A DNA stretch of 64,000 bases from contig CAZOBB010000026.1 in NCBI GenBank assembly GCA_964577975.1, positions 7,346-71,345 of the forward strand, given 5' to 3'. The position numbers and the translations under genes were made by a program. Below, piece after piece: positions 24,517-32,893 of this stretch. Position 1 is the stretch's first letter. Each line of letters begins with the position of its first letter. This stretch comes from JAOZMY01 sp964577975. Lineage in GTDB: Bacteria; Desulfobacterota; S145-22. Under the pieces are notes generated by a model, which worked only from the letters and a program-made list of their open reading frames with translations, made no database searches and was not told the origin of the DNA.

Positions 24517-26910
24517 ATGAGCGAATACCTATTTGTGGGAAAGGATATCCCCCGGACAGCGGAGGTAGATAAAGTAACGGGGCGAGCCGTTTATATCAAC
24601 GATTTGAAGCGTCCCGGTATGTTGTACGGAAAGATAAAATACAGCGAGTATGCCCATGCCAGGATTAGGCATATCGATACGTCGAAGGCAAAGCGGCTTC
24701 CGGGTGTGAAAGCCGTGATCACGGGATACGACATTCCCGATGTGCGGGTAGGTTTTCTGAAAGATCAAACGGTTCTCAAGAAAGACAAAGTGCGCCAATT
24801 TCGGGATGAAGTAGCGGCCGTGGCGGCTATCAGCCCTGAAATCGCCGAGGAGGCGTGCGATCTCATCAAGGTGGAATATGAGGAACTTCCCGGCGTTTTT
24901 GACCCCTTCGAGGCCATGAAGGAAGACGCTCCCTTGATCCACGAGGTGGACGCGAGGGGCCGTCCCATACGAACGAACGTGCTTCCATTGCCGTGGAAGT
25001 TTGAGGCTGGAGATATCGAAGCAGGCCGGGCCAAGTCGGCCTATGTCGTCGAAGACAAGGTTCAAACCACATGGGTAAATCAATGTTGTATGGGCACGAG
25101 TGGTTGTATCGCGGAATTTGACATGAACAATAACCTGACCCTCTACAATCAGACGAATGTCATCTTCTGGGACAAGCGCCGCATTCTTGAGTATTTTGCC
25201 CAGATAGGATTGAAGAACAGCAAGGTTCGTGTGGTGAATCCCATCGTGGGAGGGAGCTTTGGAACAAAACTCGATACCGACATCTATGAGTTTATCTGTA
25301 TCCAGCTGGCTTTGATCACCCGGAAACCGGTCAAAATCATCTTCACGCGAGAAGAAGAATTCTTTGCCTTGCCTCCCCGGCAACCTGCCGTTTTCGAGAT
25401 CGAACAAGGCTGCGACAAAGAGGGACGGCTCACCTTTCGTCGGGCCACGGCGGTGTTGGATAACGGTGCCTACACCTCGTGGGGAGCCACGACCCCTTCC
25501 GTGATGATGATGCCGATTTCTTCCCTGTACCGGGTTCCCAATGTCTATTTTGAAGCCAAGTGCGTATATACGAATAACATCTACTGTCAGGCGATGCGGG
25601 GATATGGGAATCCGCAGGCAACGTTTGCGGTGGAGACTTCCATGGATCGTCTGGCGGAAGAAGCGGGCATCGATCCTGCCGAATTTAGGCTCATCAACAC
25701 CAACAAACCGGGAGACGAGACGCCGATGAGGTTGAAGATAACCTCGTGCGGGCTGGAAGAATGCATTCGTGGCGTCAAAGAGAAGCTGGGATGGGATAAG
25801 AAACGGGGAAAGCGGAATGGGCGAGGAGTGGGAATGGCCTCGTTGATCCATGTGGCGGGGGGTGCCCGGGTTTACAAGTCGGATGGTCATGGAATGATTA
25901 TCAAGGTGGATGAACATGGGCATGTGGACGTGATGTCGGGAGGCACGGATCAGGGGCAGGGATCCCCCACGGCATTGGCGCAGATCATCGCGGAGGCGCT
26001 CGGGTTCAGACCTGACGATATCAATCTAGTGTTCGGAGACACGGCGTTTGGATTGTGGGATGCGGGAACGCATGCGAGCCGTCATACCTTTATCGCTGGG
26101 AACGCGGCATTGAAGGCGTGTGCGAAGGTCAAACGCCAAATTCTGGAGCTTGCCGTTGAGAAAATGCCGAAGATCATTCAACAGCAGATCAAAAGAAAGA
26201 AGAGGAAAGATCCCGATTTCAAAGAGCCCGACCTCGATTTTGACCTTATCTCAGATCCCAAGAACCTGGATATCAAAAATCGAACCGTCTTCTGCGTGAA
26301 GGATCCAGAGAATCCCTATTTCCGTATGGACGTGAGTCGCATCCTCCGTGAAGCGTTGGACGTGGGGACCGGAGAAAGCAAGGTCGTCGTGGCAGAGGCG
26401 TTTTACGATCCTCCCACCGAAATGCTGGATAGGGAATTCAAGGGGAACCTTTCTTGCACGTATGCCTTTGGAACAACGGGTGTGGAAGTGGAAGTGGACG
26501 AAAAGACGGGGGAAGTGAAGATCCTTCAGCTTTACGCCGCCCACGATGTGGGAAAGGCCATCAACCCAACCCTTATCAAAGGACAGATATACGGAGCAGG
26601 GTATATGGGCGTGGGGTATGGTCTGACGGAGGAAATGAAGCTGGAAAAGGGGAGGGTAATGAACCCCAACTTCCTGGATTACAAAATGCTTACCGCGAAA
26701 GACGCCATCCCCGTTTATCCGATGATTGTTGAAACGGATGAGAAGGATGGACCTTTTGGGGCGAAGGGAATAGGAGAGCCAGGATTGGTTCCGACGGCAC
26801 CCGCCATCGCCAATGCGGTTTACGACGCGGTGGGGGTGCGGATCACGGACCTTCCCATAACCCCGGAGAAGGTGTTGAAAGCGCTCAAGGAGAAAAGACA
26901 AGGAAAGTAA
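24517..26910 (+). CDS. Molybdenum hydroxylase molybdopterin-binding (large) subunit
   Basis: 797 residues, xanthine dehydrogenase superfamily. Recognisable pieces: YINDLKRPGMLYGKIKYSEYAHARI, the molybdopterin loop GGSFGTKLD, RGYGNPQATFAVE, GGTDQGQGSPTALAQIIAEALG, and the catalytic glutamate in GAKGIGEPGL near the C-terminus. It oxidises or reductively dehydroxylates an N-heterocycle, aldehyde or aryl-CoA. Context supports two readings: an aryl-CoA (paaK upstream) or a purine (adenine-deaminase-like gene 5 kb upstream). Sequence alone does not separate these. No molybdenum-insertion chaperone of XdhC type is adjacent. Confidence 0.93.
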   Translation: MSEYLFVGKDIPRTAEVDKVTGRAVYINDLKRPGMLYGKIKYSEYAHARIRHIDTSKAKRLPGVKAVITGYDIPDVRVGFLKDQTVLKKDKVRQFRDEVAAVAAISPEIAEEACDLIKVEYEELPGVFDPFEAMKEDAPLIHEVDARGRPIRTNVLPLPWKFEAGDIEAGRAKSAYVVEDKVQTTWVNQCCMGTSGCIAEFDMNNNLTLYNQTNVIFWDKRRILEYFAQIGLKNSKVRVVNPIVGGSFGTKLDTDIYEFICIQLALITRKPVKIIFTREEEFFALPPRQPAVFEIEQGCDKEGRLTFRRATAVLDNGAYTSWGATTPSVMMMPISSLYRVPNVYFEAKCVYTNNIYCQAMRGYGNPQATFAVETSMDRLAEEAGIDPAEFRLINTNKPGDETPMRLKITSCGLEECIRGVKEKLGWDKKRGKRNGRGVGMASLIHVAGGARVYKSDGHGMIIKVDEHGHVDVMSGGTDQGQGSPTALAQIIAEALGFRPDDINLVFGDTAFGLWDAGTHASRHTFIAGNAALKACAKVKRQILELAVEKMPKIIQQQIKRKKRKDPDFKEPDLDFDLISDPKNLDIKNRTVFCVKDPENPYFRMDVSRILREALDVGTGESKVVVAEAFYDPPTEMLDREFKGNLSCTYAFGTTGVEVEVDEKTGEVKILQLYAAHDVGKAINPTLIKGQIYGAGYMGVGYGLTEEMKLEKGRVMNPNFLDYKMLTAKDAIPVYPMIVETDEKDGPFGAKGIGEPGLVPTAPAIANAVYDAVGVRITDLPITPEKVLKALKEKRQGK

Positions 26911-26914
26911 AGGG

Positions 26915-27469
26915 ATGAAGAATTTTTTAGGCTGGAAGAGGTGGTTGCCCCTGGTTATCGGGGTAACGGGATTGATCATGGGTATAACCATGAGTGGAGG
27001 GCATACCATGACTTTCACTCTTGTCAGTGCCACGTTACGGGAAGGGGGAATGATCCCATCCGTCTACACATGTGACGGGAAAGATCTCTCCCCTCCACTT
27101 TCTTGGTCTGGAGCACCGGAAGGCACGAAGAGCTTTGCCCTGATTTGTGACGATCCGGATGCTCCTGGAGGGACATGGGTCCATTGGGTCGTTTTTAACG
27201 TTCCATCCAATGTCGCGTCTTTGCCGGAAGGGGTTCCGACCATTCGTGAGCTGCCTGACGGAACGCGTCAAGGGATCAATGACTTTCATAGAATAGGTTA
27301 TGGGGGGCCCTGTCCCCCGAAAGGCCCTCCCCACCGATATTTCTTCAGGCTCTACGCCTTGGATACGACTCTTCCCCTCTCGCCTGGGGCAACGAAGCGG
27401 CAGCTCATCTCCGCGATGAAGGGGCATGTCCTCGGTGAAACGACACTCATAGGGAAGTACGGAAGGTAA
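26915..27469 (+). CDS. PEBP family protein (YbhB/YbcL type), exported
   Basis: 184 residues. An N-terminal hydrophobic segment (WLPLVIGVTGLIMGITM) is likely a signal peptide or anchor. The phosphatidylethanolamine-binding fold follows, with DGKDLSPPLSW, the ligand-site CDDPDAPGGTWVHWVVFNVP, and YGGPCPPKGPPHRYFF. Bacterial members have no settled function; some inhibit proteases. It starts 4 nt after the molybdenum-subunit gene, so it belongs to that transcript, and ends 9 nt from the convergent speE. Confidence 0.88.
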   Translation: MKNFLGWKRWLPLVIGVTGLIMGITMSGGHTMTFTLVSATLREGGMIPSVYTCDGKDLSPPLSWSGAPEGTKSFALICDDPDAPGGTWVHWVVFNVPSNVASLPEGVPTIRELPDGTRQGINDFHRIGYGGPCPPKGPPHRYFFRLYALDTTLPLSPGATKRQLISAMKGHVLGETTLIGKYGR

Positions 27470-27478
27470 GATACTACC

Positions 27479-28312
27479 TCACCGGCAGAGATTCTGGACG
27501 AATGCTGGAAGCTGAAAGGATGCGGTGTGAAGGGAGGGGGTGTAGTAACGAAAGGACGTCGTGGAGGGGACGCGGGAGCTGTCGAAATCGTTGATAGGAT
27601 CGATTCCCTTGGAGGCGTAGGCAAACGTCCATAACCCTCCGGGATAGGTGGGAGTATAGGAAAGATAGAGTTTGACGAGGGGGAAGACGTTTCGTAAATT
27701 TTGGTGTATTTTCGTAACCCAATCGGGATAAAAGAAGGGGGACTCCGCCTGGACGGCGATGATTCCATCTTCCCGCAATGCTTGGAAGGCGTCGTGATAG
27801 AAGGTGGAAGTAATGAGACCCTCAGCGGGGCCGACGGGATCGGTTGAATCAACCAAAATGACGTCGTAGGCGTCCTTTTTTGTTTTGATAAATTCGATGC
27901 CATCGGTAGGAAGGATGGTAAGGAGTGGATTGTCCAACTCGCAGGAGACCTCCGGAAAATATCTTCTTGCCACCTCGATGACAACTTCGTCGATTTCCAC
28001 GAGATCCAAATGACCTACCTCGGGGTGTTTGAAGACCTCACGGGCCGTTCCCCCGTCGCCCCCTCCTATGATCAATACATCCCGGGGATTCGGGTGGGAA
28101 TAGAGAGGGACATGGGCAAGCATCTCGTGATAGACAAATTCATCTTTTTGGGTGATTTGGACGCACCCGTCCAAGACCAGGACGTTTCCGTAGAATTCCG
28201 TTTCAAACACATCGATGCGTTGAAAGGGGGTTTTTTGAGAGAAAAGAACCTTTTCCACCTTGAAAGTCAAACCACTTTTCGATGCGTCGATTTCTTTAAA
28301 CCATAGATCCAT
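27479..28312 (-). CDS. speE: Spermidine synthase (aminopropyltransferase)
   Basis: 277 residues. N-terminal beta domain (MDLWFKEIDASKSG) then a Rossmann methyltransferase-like domain with GGGDGGTAREV, the D/E motif VEID for decarboxylated AdoMet, and VDSTDPVGPAEGL. It transfers aminopropyl groups to putrescine or, in some lineages, agmatine. It is last in a three-gene run after speH and the arginine decarboxylase, so the run covers both precursors. The acceptor amine is not decidable here. Confidence 0.93.
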   Translation of the reverse strand: MDLWFKEIDASKSGLTFKVEKVLFSQKTPFQRIDVFETEFYGNVLVLDGCVQITQKDEFVYHEMLAHVPLYSHPNPRDVLIIGGGDGGTAREVFKHPEVGHLDLVEIDEVVIEVARRYFPEVSCELDNPLLTILPTDGIEFIKTKKDAYDVILVDSTDPVGPAEGLITSTFYHDAFQALREDGIIAVQAESPFFYPDWVTKIHQNLRNVFPLVKLYLSYTPTYPGGLWTFAYASKGIDPINDFDSSRVPSTTSFRYYTPSLHTASFQLPAFVQNLCR

Positions 28313-28315
28313 TTA

Positions 28316-28789
28316 TTACTCCCACAAGACGACTCCGGCGAAGACGGCACCGGAGCCTTTGGAAACGTAGTCGATAGCTTGGCTCATCACATCTTTGAGA
28401 GGGAAGTTTCGGACTCGAAAGGCCTCTTCCGCCATTCCCCGAACGATACTTTCTATCTCTTCTTTGTGTCCGCGGGAGGAATATTCCATGATGACACCCG
28501 GAAGGGAAGGGTCTTCCGGAATGGCGACGGCAACTCCCGCGGCGATTCTTTCACCGGGTATATCGCTGAAAATGGTGCCATAGGCAACCGGGATGAGTTT
28601 ACCCGGCTGTATCGTCGGTGCGTGCTCCAAGTACGTGCAACGAGGGGGAAGGATGCTGCTTATCTTGATGAGGTTGGTGTTGCCGATACCCGAAGCGAGG
28701 AGGGCGCCGTCGAAGGCGTTCAAGGGAGTCGCGCCTTCTGCGTGTCCCGTGGCAAAGAAAAAATGGTGGTAAACGGAGTGGAATATCAT
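28316..28789 (-). CDS. Pyruvoyl-dependent arginine decarboxylase
   Basis: 157 residues, the small self-processing PvlArgDC family known first from archaea. The segment GIGNTNLIKISSILPP contains the Ser-Ser pair at which the precursor cleaves itself to form the pyruvoyl cofactor. AAGVAVAIPED and the C-terminal VFAGVVLWE also match. It converts arginine to agmatine. It begins 1 nt after the speH stop. No agmatinase or agmatine deiminase lies in the window, so the step from agmatine or aminopropylagmatine onward must be encoded elsewhere. Confidence 0.92.
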   Translation of the reverse strand: MIFHSVYHHFFFATGHAEGATPLNAFDGALLASGIGNTNLIKISSILPPRCTYLEHAPTIQPGKLIPVAYGTIFSDIPGERIAAGVAVAIPEDPSLPGVIMEYSSRGHKEEIESIVRGMAEEAFRVRNFPLKDVMSQAIDYVSKGSGAVFAGVVLWE

Positions 28790-28790
28790 A

Positions 28791-29219
28791 TTATGTTTGA
28801 GAACCGGTTATGGGAACGATTTTAGGATTGGCGACCGAGGCGACACGGTGACACTGATTTTCTGAAGGGCTTTCCACGCTTCCCCTCAGCAGCTCCAGTT
28901 TCGTATCTGTTTCGGGTTGAAAATGGTCTTTCAAAAAATGATAGGCCTTCCATGGGTCAACCGTGGTGCCACACGTGTAGATGTCGATGGAGGCGTAATT
29001 AAATTCAGGCCACGTGTGGATCGCCAAGTGTGATTCCGCGATTATGACTACTCCGCTGATGCCGTAAGGATTAAATCGATGAAAACGACTGTCGATGATG
29101 GTTGCCCCACTGTAAAGGGCGGCTTCTTCCATGAGGGATTTGATGGTTTCGAGGTCATCAAGGATCTTTGCTTTGCACCCATAGAACTCAGTCAAAACGT
29201 GGCGTCCTAAAGCTTTCAA
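28791..29219 (-). CDS. speH: S-adenosylmethionine decarboxylase proenzyme
   Basis: 142 residues, class 1B SpeH. The autocleavage site is in ESHLAIHTWPE (Glu-Ser bond, giving the pyruvoyl group), followed by YASIDIYTCG with the catalytic cysteine. It makes decarboxylated AdoMet, the aminopropyl donor for SpeE. First gene of the polyamine operon, with a strong promoter just upstream. The C-terminal 25 residues extend a little past the usual family end. Confidence 0.95.
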   Translation of the reverse strand: MKALGRHVLTEFYGCKAKILDDLETIKSLMEEAALYSGATIIDSRFHRFNPYGISGVVIIAESHLAIHTWPEFNYASIDIYTCGTTVDPWKAYHFLKDHFQPETDTKLELLRGSVESPSENQCHRVASVANPKIVPITGSQT

Positions 29220-29272
29220 TCATGTGCCCTCCCGTTTTTTATCGTTGATTTCTTTCACAAAACAGTGCGCAA

Positions 29273-29300
29273 AGTATAATGTCTGAAACGGATTTGTCAA
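29273..29300 (-). promoter_or_regulatory. Sigma-70-type promoter of the polyamine operon
   Basis: On the minus strand TTGACA (29300-29295), 16-bp spacer, TATACT (29278-29273), about 50 nt ahead of the speH ATG. Both hexamers are near consensus. Confidence 0.7.
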
Positions 29301-29324
29301 GTAAATTTTAGGTATAATCCCTCA

Positions 29325-29354
29325 TTGACAATGGCTGAAACGGTTGTGTAAGTT
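29325..29354 (+). promoter_or_regulatory. Possible promoter of the PLP decarboxylase gene
   Basis: TTGACA at 29325-29330, 18-bp spacer, TAAGTT at 29349-29354. It is divergent from the speH promoter within the same 154-bp gap. The -10 element is weak. Confidence 0.4.
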
Positions 29355-29373
29355 TTAGGAAATTTTTCAAAAG

Positions 29374-30753
29374 ATGGGGGTAGAAATGGAACTTGAAAAA
29401 GAGGGAATAGGTTTGTTGGAGGAAGCGGTCAAACGTTTGGAAGAAGGTTTCGGACGTTTACCTTCCTTTTCCGTCGAGAGGGATTGGGAGGCGATGAAAA
29501 AGGTTCTCATGGAGACTGCCGAAAGGTTGTGGGACAACTATCCCTATTTTCATCCTTTGTACGCGGGTCAGATGCTGAAACCTGGCCATCCCGTGGCCAA
29601 TATGGCGTATATGATGGCAATGTGGATCAATCCCAATAATCACGCATTGGATGGAGGACGTGCGAGCTCACAAATGGAGAAGGAATCGGTGGCGGAAATC
29701 GCCCGGATGTTTGGATGGAAAACACATTTGGGACACCTTTGTGGGGGAGGAACCATGGCAAACATGGAGGCCTTGTGGGTGGCTGGATCGCTCCATCCAG
29801 ATAGGATGATTGTTGCCTCCGAACAGGCCCATTACACGCATCAACGCATCTCCCAGGTGTTGAAGCTTCCCTTCCGATCCGTTCCAACCGATGCAACGGC
29901 GAAAATGGATGTGAATGCGTTGGAAGACGTCTTGAAAAAAGAGGATGTGGGGACGGTGGTCGTGACGCTCGGGACGACCGCGACGGGATCGGTGGATCCC
30001 TTGGATGACGTTCTGGAACTGAAGAAAAGATACGACTTTCGCATTCATGCAGACACGGCCTATGGAGGATATTTCACCCTTGTCAGTAACTTGGAAGAGA
30101 AGGCCACACGGGCCTACCGAGCTTTGGAATATGTCGATTCTGTGGCCATCGATCCTCACAAGCACGGGTTGCAGCCGTATGGCTGTGGGTGCATTCTGTT
30201 TAGGGATCCGGCGGTTGGTAAGCTATATAAACATGATTCTCCTTATACCTATTTCAGCTCCCAAGAACTTCATCTGGGGGAGATCAGCCTGGAGTGCTCC
30301 CGAGCGGGTGCGTCCGCGGTAGCTTTGTGGACGACAATGCGGCTTTTTCCTTTGACGAAAGGAGGAAGATTTGCCCGGATGCTGGAGGATTGCCGCCGGG
30401 CCGCCCAGGAACTTTATGCGCGATTGGAAAGCGATTCCCGATTTGTTACGGCGTTTCCACCAGAATTGGATATTGTTATCTGGGCGCCTCGAGGGAATCG
30501 TGTTTCCAAAATCTCACAGGCCTCGTCCGTTTTGTTTGAAAAGGCGGCGGAAAGGGATCTTCACCTCGCCCTTGCGACGCTCCCTGTGAAGTTTTTTGAG
30601 AAAAACCTGGTGGATGTTCAAATCGACGCCGAGACCATAACCTGCCTTCGTTCCTGTTTGATGAAACCGGAGCATCTTCAGTGGGTGGACCGTATCCATG
30701 GAATCCTAAGAGAGGTCGCGGATGAAACTGCTAACGAGAATGAGGAGTCGTAG
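29374..30753 (+). CDS. Group II pyridoxal-phosphate-dependent amino acid decarboxylase
   Basis: 459 residues. The group II decarboxylase fold is marked by PLYAGQMLKPGHPVANMAYMM, the cofactor-stacking region CGGGTMANMEALW, HADTAYGG, and the Schiff-base lysine in IDPHKHG near residue 266. Members decarboxylate glutamate, aspartate, tyrosine, tryptophan or diaminobutyrate; substrate residues are not readable by eye. A second ATG at 29386 has a better-spaced GGGGG and may be the real start. It is divergent from the polyamine operon and may share amine metabolism, or provide beta-alanine from aspartate. Its stop lies 3 nt from the convergent recO stop. Confidence 0.85.
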   Translation: MGVEMELEKEGIGLLEEAVKRLEEGFGRLPSFSVERDWEAMKKVLMETAERLWDNYPYFHPLYAGQMLKPGHPVANMAYMMAMWINPNNHALDGGRASSQMEKESVAEIARMFGWKTHLGHLCGGGTMANMEALWVAGSLHPDRMIVASEQAHYTHQRISQVLKLPFRSVPTDATAKMDVNALEDVLKKEDVGTVVVTLGTTATGSVDPLDDVLELKKRYDFRIHADTAYGGYFTLVSNLEEKATRAYRALEYVDSVAIDPHKHGLQPYGCGCILFRDPAVGKLYKHDSPYTYFSSQELHLGEISLECSRAGASAVALWTTMRLFPLTKGGRFARMLEDCRRAAQELYARLESDSRFVTAFPPELDIVIWAPRGNRVSKISQASSVLFEKAAERDLHLALATLPVKFFEKNLVDVQIDAETITCLRSCLMKPEHLQWVDRIHGILREVADETANENEES

Positions 30754-30756
30754 TAT

Positions 30757-31494
30757 CTACTCGAGGGATTCTTGAAGCAAGGGAAGGGTCAAGAGAGGAC
30801 GCTCGAGGTGGTAGGTGAGGAAGGGAACGAGGAAGGACTCGATCTCTTTTCGAGCGTGAGAAGGCAAGATGATTCGCGTCACGGTTTGAAGGGGAGAGTG
30901 GATGAGAAACTGGAGGATCCGAAGGGTTTGGGGGCTAACGGGAAGGAAGTGGGAAGCGGGGGAACATCGCGGGCATACGATACCTCCGCGGCGTGGAGAA
31001 AAGTGATTGACTTCCTTGACCCGAAGGGGGGCGTGGCATTTGACGCACCTTTCAAAGTTGGGGGCGAAGCCAAGGTGCGCCATGACGTGCAACCCTCCGT
31101 GAAGCCACAGCGGGAGGAGATTTTCGCTGATTCCTAAAATATCAAAAAACGAGAGTACGTAAGCGTAAAGTTCGGGATGCGAAGAGTTTTCTTTCACGGC
31201 GGTCAGAAGAAGCTCGAGGATGAAATTTCCGATGGCTATCTTCCGGATATCGCGAATAATAGGTTCAAAGTCGCGGAGCTGATCGGCTGACTCGATGAAA
31301 TAGAGCCGTTGCGAAGGCTTCTTCCTGAACCTGAAGTTGTAGATGCGAAAAGGTTCGAGTTTGTGAGGAAACCGGCGCTTGCTTCTTTTGATTCCCTTGG
31401 CGATGCCGGAGACTTGCCCGCCTTCCTTCAGAAAGATTCGAATGATCTGATCCGTTTCGCCGTAGTCGATTTTTTGAAGAACCAACCCTTCCAT
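30757..31494 (-). CDS. recO: DNA repair protein RecO
   Basis: 245 residues starting MEGLVLQKIDYGETDQI, the RecO OB-fold start; the upstream extension of 79 codons reads back into mgtE and is discarded. Zinc-binding cysteines are CVKCH and CPRC in the C-terminal half. It loads RecA with RecR at gaps. It lies 8 nt after the mgtE stop with no strong ribosome site, so translation is probably coupled. Last gene of the seven-gene minus-strand run. Confidence 0.92.
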   Translation of the reverse strand: MEGLVLQKIDYGETDQIIRIFLKEGGQVSGIAKGIKRSKRRFPHKLEPFRIYNFRFRKKPSQRLYFIESADQLRDFEPIIRDIRKIAIGNFILELLLTAVKENSSHPELYAYVLSFFDILGISENLLPLWLHGGLHVMAHLGFAPNFERCVKCHAPLRVKEVNHFSPRRGGIVCPRCSPASHFLPVSPQTLRILQFLIHSPLQTVTRIILPSHARKEIESFLVPFLTYHLERPLLTLPLLQESLE

Positions 31495-31502
31495 GGAGAG
31501 GG

Positions 31503-32870
31503 TTATGCGGCGAGATGGAAGTATTTGAGAATCAGGGTTGCCGTCGTCAGATAGATGAGGATTCCAACGATATCGTTCGAAGTCGTAACGAAGGGACCCG
31601 AGGCAATGGCGGGATCCACGTGGATTTTCCTGAAGAAAGTGGGAACCAATGTCCCCATCGTGGCGGCGACGGTCATTGCCGCCATCATGGCAATGCCCAC
31701 GACGAGTCCCAAGACAAAGTTGTGATGCCATAGATAGCCCACGAGGCCGACTACGACACCGCAGATGCTTCCCATCAGAAAACCGATAAGGATTTCTCTA
31801 ATCAGAAACTGTTTTACTCGTCCGAGGTTGACCTTCCCTGTCGCGAATCCTCGGACCATGATGGAGGAGGATTGTACCCCAACGTTTCCGCCCATCCCCG
31901 TGATTACGGGCACGAAGGTTATGAGTGCCAACATATCTTTGATCGTGACTTTGAAGAGCCAGAGAAGGTATCCCGTGACCAACCCCCCAAAGAGATTCGT
32001 TATGAGCCACGGAAGCCGAAGTCGTGCCACACGGGTTACCTTGTCGTGGTAGACGAATTCCTCTTCTTTGGTTCCTACCATTTTCATGATGTCTTCCGTG
32101 GCCTCTTCGCGGAGAACGTCAATGACATCATCGACCGTAATGATACCCATAAGGTGATTCTTTTCATCGACGACGGGGATGGCGAGGAAATTGTATCGTT
32201 CCACGATCCGGGCAACTTCCTCTTGGTCGGTATCGGTCGTGACTGAAATGACATCCGTGATCATGATCTCTTTGAGCTGGGTTTTGGGGGAGACCATAAC
32301 CAGTTGGCGGAGAGAGACCACGCCCACCAAATGCCCCCGACTGTCGACCACATAGATGTAAAAAACCATCTCTGCTTCAGAGTTTTCCCGGATCGCCCGC
32401 ATGGCCTCTTCGGCCGTTGTCTCCTCGTGGAGCGCGAAAAACTCGGTCGTCATAATACGGCCGGCGGTCTTTTCCTCGTACTGAAGGAGATCCTCAACTT
32501 CCTTTTGATCCTCGCTTTCCAAGAGCTGGAGGACGCGGGAAGAAATTTCCTCCGGAAGATTGGAGATCAATTCGGCCGCGTCATCGGAGGACATTTCACG
32601 AAGGATGGTGCTAATTTGCTCCTCCGTCATGCCGCTTAAGAGTTTGAGGCTGTCGGAGATGTCCAGCTCCGACAGGACATCCGCGGCCTTCTCCACATCC
32701 TTAATGAGACCAAAAACCTGTTTTTTTTCAGCGTCTGTGAGGTATTTGATGACTTCCGCGATATCCGCAGGATGGGATTTGTCAAGAATGTTGGTAAGCG
32801 TGACAATCGCTTGACGGCGGGTCAGCCTTCTGACGGTGTCCAACAAGACCTGTGGCTTTGGTTTTACCAT
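31503..32870 (-). CDS. mgtE: Magnesium transporter MgtE
   Basis: 455 residues with the complete MgtE architecture: an N-terminal helical domain (about 1-130, HPADIAEVIKYL), two CBS domains (about 130-255, IMTTEFFALHEE and ITDVISVTTDTD), a connecting helix, and five TM helices (FGGLVTGYLLWLF; PVITGMGGNVGVQSS; MGSICGVVVGLVGYLW). It imports Mg2+ and gates by sensing it on the N and CBS domains. Between lolA and recO in the run, with gaps of 23 and 8 nt. Confidence 0.94.
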   Translation of the reverse strand: MVKPKPQVLLDTVRRLTRRQAIVTLTNILDKSHPADIAEVIKYLTDAEKKQVFGLIKDVEKAADVLSELDISDSLKLLSGMTEEQISTILREMSSDDAAELISNLPEEISSRVLQLLESEDQKEVEDLLQYEEKTAGRIMTTEFFALHEETTAEEAMRAIRENSEAEMVFYIYVVDSRGHLVGVVSLRQLVMVSPKTQLKEIMITDVISVTTDTDQEEVARIVERYNFLAIPVVDEKNHLMGIITVDDVIDVLREEATEDIMKMVGTKEEEFVYHDKVTRVARLRLPWLITNLFGGLVTGYLLWLFKVTIKDMLALITFVPVITGMGGNVGVQSSSIMVRGFATGKVNLGRVKQFLIREILIGFLMGSICGVVVGLVGYLWHHNFVLGLVVGIAMMAAMTVAATMGTLVPTFFRKIHVDPAIASGPFVTTSNDIVGILIYLTTATLILKYFHLAA

Positions 32871-32893
32871 CTTCCCTTCTTGTTACTCCCTTC

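Noticed and set aside
24529..25923. 464-codon minus-strand ORF opposite the molybdenum large subunit
   Set aside because: The plus strand carries full-length family motifs; the minus translation has no domain and no ribosome site.
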